A DNA stretch of 64,000 nucleotides from Streptomyces sp. SLBN-31. GTDB taxonomy: Bacteria; Actinomycetota; Actinomycetes; Streptomycetales; Streptomycetaceae. The position numbers were made by a program, and so were the translations under genes. The notes under the pieces were generated by a model. It saw only the letters and a list, made by a program, of their open reading frames with translations, did not search any database and had not been told where the DNA came from. Below, in pieces: positions 31,614 through 40,432 of the stretch; position 1 is the stretch's first letter, and every line of letters begins with the position of its first letter. The stretch lies in NCBI RefSeq assembly GCF_006715395.1, contig NZ_VFNC01000002.1, forward strand, positions 2,666,001 through 2,730,000, written 5' to 3'.

Positions 31614-33188
31614 TCAGCCCCCTCGGTGCACCACGTGGCCGCCGGTGACCGTCAGTCGTACCGGGGCCTCGGCCAGCTCGTCCGCCGGGGCCTTCACGGC
31701 ATCGAGGGCCAGGGCGGTGAGGTCGGCCCGGTGGCCGACGGCGATCCGCCCCGCCGTCCGAGACTCCCCCGCCGCCCGCGCCGCGTGGGTGGTGCAGCCC
31801 TCCAGCGCCTCCAGACCCGTCAGGCCGACCCGCGCGGCGGCCGCTCCCCTGGGCGCCCGTGCCGTCGCCAGGACGGCCCGCACGTCGTAGTGGGCGATCG
31901 GCCAGTCCGAGCCCAGGGCGACCGTCGCGCCCGCGTCCCGCAGGTCCCGCAGCCGCCAGGCGTGCCCGGCGCGGGTTGCGCCCAGGCGCCGGGACCACTC
32001 GTCGGTGCCGTCGGCCCGGGTGTACGCGGTGTGCGGCGGTTGCATGGACGCCGCCACCCCCAACTCGGCGAACCGCGGCAGCAGCGCGTCCGGCGCCGTC
32101 TCGATGTGCTCGATACGGTGCCGGCCCCGGGCGCCGGGGCCGAGCCCCGCCACCACGTCCAGGACGCGCCGTACGGCGGCGTCCCCGATGGCGTGGGTGG
32201 CGGTGCGGACGCCGGCGGCGTGCAGGTGCCGTACGGCGGCCGCGTACGCCTCGGGGTCCGGCCAGAAGGCCTCGGTGCCCTGGCCGTGGCAGTCCGCGTG
32301 CTCCAGCCACGCGGTGCCGCCCTCCACGGTGCCGTCCATGAAGAACTTCACCCCGCCGACCCGCCAGTGTCGGCCCCCGCGCCCCTGCACCTCCACGAGC
32401 TCCGCCAGCGCGGCCGCGTCCGCTCCGGGCATGCACCAGGGCGCGAACCGCAGGCGCACCGGCAGCACCGTCTCCCGGGCGACCGAGCCGACCAGCTCCA
32501 TGTCCCCCGCGTCCATGACGTGCGCCCCGGTCAGGCCGGTCGCGGCCATCGCCGTGAGCAGGTCGACCAGGCGGGCGCGGCGGGCCGCGTAGGAGGGCCG
32601 GGGCAGGACCTGGGTGAGCAGGTCCATCGCCGCGTGTTCGACGAGGTGCCCGGTGGGCCGCCCGGAGGCGTCGCAGACCACCTCCGAGCGCTGGGCGAAG
32701 ACCCGCGGCCCGGTGACGCCCGCCGCGGCCAGCGCGGCGCCGGTCGCGAGGGCGGAGTGGCCGTCGTAGAGGCGGAGGAAGGCGGGGGTGTCCGCGCCGA
32801 TCGTGTCCTCCACGAGCACGCGGTCGATCGGCCGCCCCTCGAAGGCGTTGTGGTCGAGGCCGAATCCGACGACCCACCCGTCGATCCGCTCGGCCCCGGC
32901 GAGTGCGGCCAGCAGCCCCGCCAGATCCCGCACGCCCGACAGGTCCACGCCGGTGGCCATGTCCAGCCCCCACACGGGATGGCTGTGCGCGTCCACGAGC
33001 CCGGGTACGAGATGCGCCCTCTCCAGGGCCACGACCTCGGTACCGGGCCCGCGCCAGGCGGGTACGTCCGCCTCGTCGCCGACCGCCGCGATCACCCCGT
33101 CACGTATGGCGACGGCGCCGGCGTAGGGGCGTTCGGGGTCGAGGGTGCGGATCTCGGCGCCGGTGAGGATCAGATCGGGGGCGAGCAT
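31614..33188 (-). CDS. Amidohydrolase family protein (Amidohydro_3)
   Basis: The 524-residue metal-dependent hydrolase has LVPGLVDAHSHPVWG (metal-binding HxH), GGVKFFMDGTVEGGTAWLEH, THAIGDAAVRRVLD, HRIEHIETAPD and ALGSDWPIAHYD (catalytic Asp). This is the Amidohydro_3 pattern of N-acyl-amino-acid deacylases and exoenzyme-regulatory YtcJ-like proteins. It lies 29 bases after an APC permease gene on the same strand, so it probably hydrolyses an imported amide or amino-acid derivative. The start at 33188 has AAGGAG 12 bases upstream, slightly far. Substrate unknown. Confidence 0.88.
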   Translation of the reverse strand: MLAPDLILTGAEIRTLDPERPYAGAVAIRDGVIAAVGDEADVPAWRGPGTEVVALERAHLVPGLVDAHSHPVWGLDMATGVDLSGVRDLAGLLAALAGAERIDGWVVGFGLDHNAFEGRPIDRVLVEDTIGADTPAFLRLYDGHSALATGAALAAAGVTGPRVFAQRSEVVCDASGRPTGHLVEHAAMDLLTQVLPRPSYAARRARLVDLLTAMAATGLTGAHVMDAGDMELVGSVARETVLPVRLRFAPWCMPGADAAALAELVEVQGRGGRHWRVGGVKFFMDGTVEGGTAWLEHADCHGQGTEAFWPDPEAYAAAVRHLHAAGVRTATHAIGDAAVRRVLDVVAGLGPGARGRHRIEHIETAPDALLPRFAELGVAASMQPPHTAYTRADGTDEWSRRLGATRAGHAWRLRDLRDAGATVALGSDWPIAHYDVRAVLATARAPRGAAAARVGLTGLEALEGCTTHAARAAGESRTAGRIAVGHRADLTALALDAVKAPADELAEAPVRLTVTGGHVVHRGG

Positions 33189-33217
33189 GGCTGGGGTGGA
33201 CTCCTTCTCTCGTACGG

Positions 33218-34669
33218 CTATTCGGCGGGCTCGGCGGCGAAGTCCCGGTACACCTCGGGCCGTTCGCGGCGCAGCCACCAGGCCAGGGCCAGGCCCGTGA
33301 CGAACACGGCGGGGGCCGTGACGATCAGGACGGTGTCGACGGTGGACGAGGCGCCGGTGAACAGGTTGATGTGGGTGATGACGAGCCCTATCGCGGTGGC
33401 GAGCAGCACCGCGGCGACCACCGGCGCGACGATCGTGCGCAGGGCGCCCTCCTGGTGGCTCACCCGCCGGAAGTAGCAGGGCACGGCGATCGCGGCGAGC
33501 AGTTGGAGCAGGAACAGGCCGATCATTCCCGGGGTGTTCACCCACAGGAGGAGTTGCTGGTAGGGGTCGGCGCCGACCGCCCAGAAGGCGACGACGACGG
33601 CCGCGCCGAGGGCGGTCTGGGCGATCCCGGCGACGTACGGGGAGCGGTGGCGGGGGTGGACGCGGCCCAGCGACTTCGGCAGGACGCCCTCCTCGGCGAG
33701 GGCGAGGGCGTAGCGGTTGATCGCGTTGTGGAAGGCGAGGAGGGAGGCGAGGACGCTGGTGACGATGAAGACGTGCATCAGGTCGGCCGCCCAGCCGCCG
33801 ACGTAGGTGGTGATGGCGGAGAAGAACAGCCCGCCGGGGTCCTTGGCGGCCGCGGCGATCACGTCGGCGTCGCCGAAGGCCTGGATGACGATCCAGACGA
33901 CGAAGGCGTAGAAGAGGCCGAGGAAGGCGACGGCCACGTAGGTGGCACGCGGGATGGTGCGGTGGGGGTCGCGGGCCTCGCGGCGGTAGATGACGGTCGA
34001 CTCGAAGCCGGTGAACGCGGCGAAGGCGAAGGCCAGGACGACCGCGGTACCGGAGACCATGACGTGCCCCGGCGCGAAGGAGGCGCCCGACAGGCCGTGC
34101 GCACCGCCCTTGACCAGTACCCCTCCCGCGAGGAGCACCAGGATGCCGGTCTCGGCGAGGAGCAGCACGCCCAGCACCTTGGCGCCGAAGTCGATCGAGC
34201 GGAAGCCGCCGTAGCCGACGAGGAGCAGGCCGGCGAGGGAGATGGGCAGCCAGGGGACGCCGGTACCGAACAGGGCGTGCAGGGTGTCCTTGGTGGCGGA
34301 GGCGAGGAGGCCGTAGACGCCGATCTCCATGCCGTTGTAGCCGATCAGGGCGAGCAGGGCGGCGCCGATGCCGACCGGGCGGCCGAGGCCCCGGGTGATG
34401 TAGGCGTAGAAGGCGCCGCCGCTCTTCACGTGGCGGCTCATGGTGGTGAAGCCGACGGCGAAGACGGCGAGGGTGATGCCGGCGATGAGGTAGCCGGCCG
34501 GGGCGCCGATGCCGCCGAGCAGGATCGCGAGCGGGGCGACGCCGGCCATGACGGTGAGCGGGGCGGCGGCGGACACCACGAAGAACGCGATGTCGGCGCT
34601 GCCGAGGGAACCGGAGCGGAGGGTCGCCGTGGCGGCCGGCGTTCTCTCCTCGGGGGTGGTGACGGACAT
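33218..34669 (-). CDS. APC-superfamily amino acid/amine permease
   Basis: The 483-residue protein has about 12 hydrophobic segments. APC-family signatures are ADIAFFVVSAAAPLTVMAGVAPLAI in the first helix, then MSRHVKSGGAFYAYITRGLGRPVG and GFESTVIYRREARDPHRTIPRA. It probably imports an amino acid or amine together with the downstream amidohydrolase. The ATG at 34669 follows GAAGGGCTTGCCC and was preferred to TTG at 34675. It is transcribed divergently from a TetR gene, with a 21-bp inverted repeat between them. Confidence 0.9.
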   Translation of the reverse strand: MSVTTPEERTPAATATLRSGSLGSADIAFFVVSAAAPLTVMAGVAPLAILLGGIGAPAGYLIAGITLAVFAVGFTTMSRHVKSGGAFYAYITRGLGRPVGIGAALLALIGYNGMEIGVYGLLASATKDTLHALFGTGVPWLPISLAGLLLVGYGGFRSIDFGAKVLGVLLLAETGILVLLAGGVLVKGGAHGLSGASFAPGHVMVSGTAVVLAFAFAAFTGFESTVIYRREARDPHRTIPRATYVAVAFLGLFYAFVVWIVIQAFGDADVIAAAAKDPGGLFFSAITTYVGGWAADLMHVFIVTSVLASLLAFHNAINRYALALAEEGVLPKSLGRVHPRHRSPYVAGIAQTALGAAVVVAFWAVGADPYQQLLLWVNTPGMIGLFLLQLLAAIAVPCYFRRVSHQEGALRTIVAPVVAAVLLATAIGLVITHINLFTGASSTVDTVLIVTAPAVFVTGLALAWWLRRERPEVYRDFAAEPAE

Positions 34670-34761
34670 GGGCAAGCCCTTCGGGCGCGGCGGACGGGGA
34701 GGATTCCGGACGTGCGGGTCGGCAGACGGCTCCCGGGCGGGAGGATGGCACCCGGGACCGT

Positions 34762-34782
34762 AAACCTAAAGGCTTTCGGTTT
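34762..34782. promoter_or_regulatory. 21-bp inverted repeat, likely operator of the divergent TetR regulator
   Basis: Arms AAACCTAAAG (34762-34771) and CTTTCGGTTT (34773-34782) around a central G, one mismatch. It is an AT-rich island in a GC-rich interval, 77 bases before the TetR start and about 93 bases before the permease start. Confidence 0.68.
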
Positions 34783-34838
34783 CGGCAATGTAGCCTCCTC
34801 CTGGGCATCCGGGAAGACCTCAAGGGGGACCGCCAACC

Positions 34839-35444
34839 ATGGGACGGCCGCGCACACCGCTCCTCGACCGCGAGCGCATCACCACGACGGCTCTGCAACT
34901 GGTCGACGAGCAGGGGGACTTCAGCGTGCCGCAGATCGCGAAGAGGCTGGGGGCGCAGACCGGCTCGGTGTATCACCATGTGGACGGCCGGGACGGGATC
35001 GTGGAGCTGCTGCGGGAGCGGGTGGCCGAGGCGATCGACCCCGGGACGCTGGACCTCGTCCCCTGGGACACGGCGCTGGAGGCCTGGGCCCGCTCCTATC
35101 GCGCGGCCTTCGCCGCCCACCCGAGGGCGATCCCGCTGCTGATGACCTCACCCGTGCGGGCGCCCCGGGTGCTGGAGCAGTACGAGCGCGCGGTGAACCT
35201 CCTGCTGGCGGCGGGATTCGCGACGAGTGAGGTGATGCCGCTGATCATCGCACTGGAGAACCTGGTCCTGGGCTCCGCGCTGGACCTCGCGGCGCCGGAG
35301 ACGATGTGGGAGCTGACGGAGCGGACTCCGACGCCCCGGCTGGCGGAGGCGCTCGCGGCGGTGGGCGAGGGGCGGGCGGACCGGGCCTTCGAGGTGGGGC
35401 TGGCGGGGTTCCTCGGGCACGCGCGGGCTCTGCTGGGCAGGTGA
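34839..35444 (+). CDS. TetR-family transcriptional regulator
   Basis: The 201-residue protein has the helix-turn-helix VPQIAKRLGAQTGSVYHHVDGRDGIVELL (about residues 28-56) after MGRPRTPLLDRERITTTALQLV. The C-terminal domain resembles the TetR_C group with SVYHHVxxRD-type N-termini. It is divergent from the APC permease/amidohydrolase operon and probably represses it through the 34762-34782 palindrome, relieved by the transported compound. No strong ribosome binding site precedes the ATG (AAGGGGGACCGCCAACC gives a distant one). It is convergent with glnE. Confidence 0.9.
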   Translation: MGRPRTPLLDRERITTTALQLVDEQGDFSVPQIAKRLGAQTGSVYHHVDGRDGIVELLRERVAEAIDPGTLDLVPWDTALEAWARSYRAAFAAHPRAIPLLMTSPVRAPRVLEQYERAVNLLLAAGFATSEVMPLIIALENLVLGSALDLAAPETMWELTERTPTPRLAEALAAVGEGRADRAFEVGLAGFLGHARALLGR

Positions 35445-35500
35445 TCCGGGGCGAGCCGAGGGAATCCGCTCAGCCCGCGCAGCGCCCTGGGGAACTGCGC

Positions 35501-38497
35501 TCAGCCCGCGTAGAACAGCTCCTCCACCACCGACCGTGCCCTGCGCGCCGTGCGGCGGTAGGCGTCGAGCATGTCGCCGACCATTCCGTCGCCGTAGCCC
35601 AGGTAGCGCCCCACGGCGGCCACCTCGCGGCCGTCCGACGGGAAGGTGTCCCCGGCCCGGCCGCGTACCAGCATCACGGCGTTGCGCACGCGGGTGGCCA
35701 GGACCCACGCCTCGTCCAGGATCTCCGCGTCCTCGGCCGAGATCAGTTCGGCGGCACGCGCCGCCGCGAGGGCCGCGCGCGTCCGCGTGGTGCGCAGCCC
35801 CGGCTCCGCGTGCCCGTGCCGCAGCTGCAGCAGCTGCACGGTCCACTCGACGTCGGACAGGCCGCCGGGGCCGAGCTTGGTGTGCAGCTTGGGATCGGCG
35901 CCGCGCGGCAGCCGCTCGGCCTCCATCCGGGCCTTCAGCCGCCGGATCTCCCGTACGGCCTCGTCCCCGAGCCCGCGCGCCGGGTACCGCAGCGGGTCGA
36001 TCAGCTCCACGAAGCGGCGGCCGAGGACCTCGTCGCCGGCGACCGGTTCGGCCCGCAGCAGCGCCTGCGACTCCCACCCCAGCGACCAGCGGCGGTAGTA
36101 CGCCTCGTACGACTTCAGCGTCCGTACGAGCGGGCCGGACTTGCCCTCGGGCCGCAGGTCCGCGTCGATCAGCAGCGGCGGGTCCGCGCTCGGGATCTGC
36201 AGCAGCCGCCGCATCTCGGAGACCACCTTGTTCGCCGCGTCGGCGGCCTCCCGCTCGTCCACGCCCTCGCGCGGCTCGTGCACGAAGACGACGTCGGCGT
36301 CGGAGCCGTAGCCCAGTTCGTGGCCGCCGAAGCGGCCCATGCCGATGACGGCGAACCGGGTCGGCAGCTCCTCGCCCCAGCCGTCCCGCACCACCGCGCG
36401 CAGCGTGCCCGCGATGGTCGCCGCGGTCAGGTCGGACACCGCGGCGCCGACCAGGTCCACCAGCGCGCCCTGATCGGCCTCGGCGGGGTGCGTCTCGGTG
36501 CCGTACGAGCCCACGATGTCCGCGGCGGCCGTGCGGAACAGCTCCCGCCGCCGTACGCCACGCGCTGCCGTGACCGCCTGGACCGCGCCGTCCGCTCGGC
36601 TGACCGCGGCGAGTATCTCCTGCTCCAGGTGGTCCCGGCCGCGCGGCTCCAGCCCTCCGCCGTCGCCGTCGCCGAGCAGCGCCACCGCCTCGGGTGCGCG
36701 CATCAGCAGATCGGGGGCGAGCCGGCCGGCGGACAGCACGCGCGCGAGGTTCTCCGCGGCGGCGCCCTCGTCCCGCAGCAGCCGCAGGTACCAGGGCGTC
36801 TTGCCCAACGCGTCCGACACCTTGCGGAAGTTGAGCAGGCCCGCGTCCGGGTCGGCGGAGTCCGCGAACCAGCCCAGCAGCACCGGCAGCAGGGTCCGCT
36901 GGATCGCGGCCTTGCGCGTCACCCCCGACGCCAGCGCCTCCAGGTGGCGCAGGGCGGCCGCCGGGTCGGCGTAGCCCAGCGCGACCAGCCGCTCCCTCGC
37001 CGCCTCGGGGCTCAACCTTGCCTCTCCGGGCGCGAGTTGGGCCACGGCGTCGAGCAGCGGTCGGTAGAAGAGCTTCTCGTGCAGGCGGCGTACGACGGCC
37101 GTGTGCCGCCGCCATTCGCGGGTCAGCTCGGCGACGGGATCGACGCGCAGGCCGAGGGAGCGGCCGATGCGGCGCAGGTCGGCGTCGTCCTCGGGGACGA
37201 GGTGTGTGCGCCGCAGCCGGTACAGCTGGATGCGGTGCTCCATGGAGCGCAGGAACCGGTAGGCGTCGTCGAGCTGCACGGCGTCCTGCCGTCCCACGTA
37301 CCCGCCGGCGGCGAGCGCCTGCAGCGCGTCCAGCGTCGTCCCGCTGCGCAGCGACGCGTCCGCCCGCCCGTGCACCAACTGCAGCAGCTGGACGGCGAAT
37401 TCGACGTCCCTGAGGCCGCCCGGGCCGAGCTTCAGCTCGCGGTCGACCTCGGCGGCGGGGATGTTCTCGACGACCCGGCGGCGCATCTTCTGCACGTCCA
37501 CGACGAAGTTCTCGCGCTCGGCGGCCTGCCAGACGAGGGGTTCGAGGGCGGTGACGTACTCCTCGCCGAGTTCGATGTCGCCGGCCACCGGGCGGGCCTT
37601 GAGCAGTGCCTGGAACTCCCAGGTCTTGGCCCAGCGCTGGTAGTAGGCGAGGTGGCTGGAAAGGGTGCGCACGAGGGGGCCGTTGCGGCCCTCGGGGCGG
37701 AGGTTGGCGTCGACGGGCCAGATGGAGCCCTCGACGGTGGTCTCCGAGCAGACCCGCATCATGTGCGAGGCCAGCTTGGTGGCGGCCCTGAGTGCCTTGC
37801 CCTCGTCGGCGCCGTCCGCCGCCTCGCCCACGAAGATGACGTCCACGTCGGAGACGTAGTTGAGCTCGTGGCCGCCGCACTTGCCCATCGCGATCACCGC
37901 GAGCCGGCACAGCGCCGCGTCCTCGGGCGCGGCGGCTCGGGCGAGGGCGAGGGCGGCGCGCAGGGTCGCGGTGGCGAGGTCGGCGAGCTCGGCGGCGGTC
38001 TCGGCGACGTTCGTGGTGCCGCAGACGTCACGGGCGGCGATGGACAGCAGGCAGCGGCGGTAGGCGACCCGCAGGGAGACCGGGTCGCCGGCCTCGGCGA
38101 GGCCCCGCTCGAACTCCTCCACGCCCGGGTGCAGGTCGCGCGGCTCGTACGTGACCAGCGCGTGCCAGTCCCGGGGATGCCGGGCGAGGTGGTCGGCGAG
38201 CGCGGCGGAGGCGCCGAGCACGCCGAGGAGGCGGTCGCGCAGCGGCTTGGCCGCTATCAGGGTGTCGAGCAGCTCGCGGCGCGCGGTGGGGTCGGGCTGC
38301 GCCTCCAGCAGCCGTACGAGACCGAGCAGCGCCTGGTCCGGGTCGGCGGTGGCGCCCAGCGCCTCCAGGAGCACCGGGTCGTTGCGCACGGGCATCAGCT
38401 CGGCGCTGTCCAGCAGCCGCTCGGCGGCCGAGGCATCGGTGAAGCCGTGCCGCAGCAGCCGTGTGAAGGTACTGCTCCTGCGCCCCGGCGCCGTCAT
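35501..38497 (-). CDS. glnE: Bifunctional glutamine synthetase adenylyltransferase/deadenylase
   Basis: The 998-residue cytoplasmic enzyme has two nucleotidyltransferase halves. The N-terminal adenylyl-removing half has VIAMGKCGGHELNYVSDVDV near residue 200; the C-terminal adenylylating half has VIGMGRFGGHELGYGSDADV near 713. Each is followed by its DLRPEG(R/K)(N/S)GPLVRTL motif and by GPGGLRDVEF or GPGGLSDVEW segments. It adenylylates GlnA-type glutamine synthetase under nitrogen sufficiency. Length and domain order are normal for actinobacteria. The ATG at 38497 follows GAGGGGAGG. It lies between glnII and a glnA2-like gene in this window, a nitrogen-assimilation neighbourhood. Confidence 0.96.
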   Translation of the reverse strand: MTAPGRRSSTFTRLLRHGFTDASAAERLLDSAELMPVRNDPVLLEALGATADPDQALLGLVRLLEAQPDPTARRELLDTLIAAKPLRDRLLGVLGASAALADHLARHPRDWHALVTYEPRDLHPGVEEFERGLAEAGDPVSLRVAYRRCLLSIAARDVCGTTNVAETAAELADLATATLRAALALARAAAPEDAALCRLAVIAMGKCGGHELNYVSDVDVIFVGEAADGADEGKALRAATKLASHMMRVCSETTVEGSIWPVDANLRPEGRNGPLVRTLSSHLAYYQRWAKTWEFQALLKARPVAGDIELGEEYVTALEPLVWQAAERENFVVDVQKMRRRVVENIPAAEVDRELKLGPGGLRDVEFAVQLLQLVHGRADASLRSGTTLDALQALAAGGYVGRQDAVQLDDAYRFLRSMEHRIQLYRLRRTHLVPEDDADLRRIGRSLGLRVDPVAELTREWRRHTAVVRRLHEKLFYRPLLDAVAQLAPGEARLSPEAARERLVALGYADPAAALRHLEALASGVTRKAAIQRTLLPVLLGWFADSADPDAGLLNFRKVSDALGKTPWYLRLLRDEGAAAENLARVLSAGRLAPDLLMRAPEAVALLGDGDGGGLEPRGRDHLEQEILAAVSRADGAVQAVTAARGVRRRELFRTAAADIVGSYGTETHPAEADQGALVDLVGAAVSDLTAATIAGTLRAVVRDGWGEELPTRFAVIGMGRFGGHELGYGSDADVVFVHEPREGVDEREAADAANKVVSEMRRLLQIPSADPPLLIDADLRPEGKSGPLVRTLKSYEAYYRRWSLGWESQALLRAEPVAGDEVLGRRFVELIDPLRYPARGLGDEAVREIRRLKARMEAERLPRGADPKLHTKLGPGGLSDVEWTVQLLQLRHGHAEPGLRTTRTRAALAAARAAELISAEDAEILDEAWVLATRVRNAVMLVRGRAGDTFPSDGREVAAVGRYLGYGDGMVGDMLDAYRRTARRARSVVEELFYAG

Positions 38498-38693
38498 CCG
38501 CGGCCTCCCCTCGGATCAAGGTCGTACTGGCCCGAGCCTAACCGCAGGCACTGACACGGGCGCCCGGGCGGAGCCTGCGCCTTCGTCCTGTTCGGTGGTG
38601 CCAGGACGCATTCGGTGGCGCCCCGCCCGGTTTTCGGCTTCGGTGAGGAGCGGTGGCAAGGAGCAGCCGTACGACGACGAGGGAGTCGTTTCC

Positions 38694-39134
38694 ATGGACA
38701 TGAGCCTTGAAGTGATCATGCTGCCGGTCTCCGACGTGGACCGGGCCAAGGAGTTCTACCGGGACAAGGTCGGCTTCCACGTCGACCTCGACGGCGAGGT
38801 GATGGAGGGGGTGCGGATCGTCCAGCTCACCCCGCCCGGCTCGGGGTGTTCCATCGCGCTGGTCGACGGGTTGCAGGTGCCGACCGGCATGCCGCAGCCT
38901 GGTACGTACCACGGGATGCAGCTCTGTGTGGCGGACGCGAAGGCCGCGTACGAGGAGCTGACCGCGCGCGGTCTGGAGGTCAGCGAGCCGCAGCGGTTCG
39001 CCGACCAGGACGGGGCGACATTCCTGTACTTCACGGACCCGGACGGCAACGGATGGGCGATCCAGGAGTACCGGCGCCGGGCGACCGAGCCACTGCACGA
39101 GGTGCTGGCGCGGCAGGCCGCCGAGCGGCAGTAG
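38694..39134 (+). CDS. Glyoxalase/bleomycin-resistance (VOC) family protein
   Basis: The 146-residue protein has two beta-alpha-beta-beta-beta modules: LEVIMLPVSDVDRAKEFYRDKVGF, then HGMQLCVADAKAAYEELTARG and FLYFTDPDGNGWAIQEY. The fold is that of vicinal-oxygen-chelate enzymes and antibiotic-binding proteins. Substrate unknown. The ATG at 38694 follows GAGGGAG at nine bases; a second Met two codons on is also possible. It is divergent from glnE, separated by about 200 bases. Confidence 0.87.
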   Translation: MDMSLEVIMLPVSDVDRAKEFYRDKVGFHVDLDGEVMEGVRIVQLTPPGSGCSIALVDGLQVPTGMPQPGTYHGMQLCVADAKAAYEELTARGLEVSEPQRFADQDGATFLYFTDPDGNGWAIQEYRRRATEPLHEVLARQAAERQ

Positions 39135-39244
39135 TTCACCCGCTCTTCATCCGTCCGGTTGGGCACCGTGGGGCGCGGGAATGTTGGCGTGTGCATGCTC
39201 TGTCCGCACTGCCAGCCCCGCCCTTCCCCCCTCCGGAGGTTGAT

Positions 39245-40150
39245 GTGTCCGGCAGCACCGCAAGTCCTGCCCGTCCGAGAGCCCGCCGCGGCCGCGCCGC
39301 ACTCGCGTCCACGCTCGCCTTCACGGCCGCGGCCGTCGGTCTGTGGACCGGTCTCGGCGGCTCCTCGTCCGCGGCCGCGGCGGCCGTGCCGAGCCCCGAC
39401 CACGTGGTCGTCGTGGTCATGGAGAACCACGCCTACAGCCAGGTCATCGGCTCCTCCAGCGCGCCGTACATCAACTCGTTGAAGACCGGTGGTGCGAACC
39501 TGACCCAGTCGTACGGGATCACCCACCCGAGCCAGCCGAACTACTACGCCCTGTTCTCCGGCTCCACTCAGGGCGTCACCGACGACAGCTGCGTCACCCC
39601 GGGCTTCTCCTCGGCCGCCAACCTCGCCTCGGAGGCCCTCGCGGCGGGCCGCACCTGGGCCAGCTACAACGAGTCGCTGCCCAGCCAGGGCTCGACCACG
39701 TGCGGCAGCGGCAACTACGCCCAGAAGCACGACCCTTGGTTCGGCTTCAAGAACGTGCCGACGTCCAGCGCCAAGACGTTCGCGCAGTTCCCCACGGACT
39801 ACTCGACGCTGCCGCAGATCTCCTTCGTCACCCCCAACCTGTGCAGCGACATGCACGACTGCTCGGTGTCCACCGGCGACACCTGGCTGAAGAACAACCT
39901 GGGCGGCTACGCCACCTGGGCCAAGACCCACAACAGCCTGCTCGTCGTCACCTTCGACGAGGACAACCGGCTGTCGGGCAACCGCATCCCGACGGTCCTG
40001 TACGGCCAGCCGGTGACGGCGGGCTCGTCGTCGTCCACCACGTACAACCACTACGACCTGCTGCGCACCCTGGAGGACACCCAGGGCCTGTCCACGCACG
40101 CGGGCAACGCGGCCTCCGCGACGGACATCACCGGTATCTGGGCGTCCTGA
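39245..40150 (+). CDS. Secreted phosphoesterase (alkaline-phosphatase-fold, acid-phosphatase/phospholipase C-like)
   Basis: The 301-residue exported protein starts at GTG 39245, five bases after GGAGG. The signal peptide is RRGRAALASTLAFTAAAVGLWTGLGGSSSAAAA. The mature part has DHVVVVVMENHAYSQVIG (N-terminal metal-site strand), THPSQPNYYALFSGS (nucleophile region), NLCSDMHDCSV and LLVVTFDEDN with YNHYDLLRTLED at the C-terminus. This is the phosphoesterase family PF04185. It probably removes phosphate from extracellular organic compounds. No PHO-box-like direct repeats were recognised upstream. Confidence 0.88.
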   Translation: MSGSTASPARPRARRGRAALASTLAFTAAAVGLWTGLGGSSSAAAAAVPSPDHVVVVVMENHAYSQVIGSSSAPYINSLKTGGANLTQSYGITHPSQPNYYALFSGSTQGVTDDSCVTPGFSSAANLASEALAAGRTWASYNESLPSQGSTTCGSGNYAQKHDPWFGFKNVPTSSAKTFAQFPTDYSTLPQISFVTPNLCSDMHDCSVSTGDTWLKNNLGGYATWAKTHNSLLVVTFDEDNRLSGNRIPTVLYGQPVTAGSSSSTTYNHYDLLRTLEDTQGLSTHAGNAASATDITGIWAS

Positions 40151-40223
40151 CGTGTACGTAGCGGACAGCCGGGCGACGCTCGACGACGCTCCGCGCGGGG
40201 GACCCCCACCGGCATCCGCGGAA

Positions 40224-40258
40224 GGCGCCGCCCGGCCCAGCACTGGCCGGGCGGCGCC
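40224..40258 (+). terminator. Terminator after the phosphoesterase gene
   Basis: Perfect 14-bp stem GGCGCCGCCCGGCC / GGCCGGGCGGCGCC with loop CAGCACT, 74 bases after the stop. The surrounding interval 40151-40432 holds no gene I can support. Confidence 0.8.
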
Positions 40259-40432
40259 GCCCCGCGGTCGCGCCCACGGTTCTCGCGCCGGCATCGACGG
40301 CGGCGCCGGCGCTGTGCACGGCGGTGTCCCTGGCCTTTCTGCGCCCCACGGCACGCGAGGCGACGGCGTGACCCCCGCCGCGCCCCCGCCGCTCGCCCTC
40401 CCGCGCCCGACCGCCGTCCGGAAGGGGCCCGC

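Noticed and set aside
33189..35120. Extension of the amidohydrolase frame to 1168 codons
   Set aside because: The part upstream of the ATG at 33188 reads through the permease gene as low-complexity sequence with no motif.
35148..38554. Long open frames of 920 and 1082 codons overlapping glnE
   Set aside because: The true frame has both nucleotidyltransferase motifs. The others are Arg/Pro/Gly-rich shadows.
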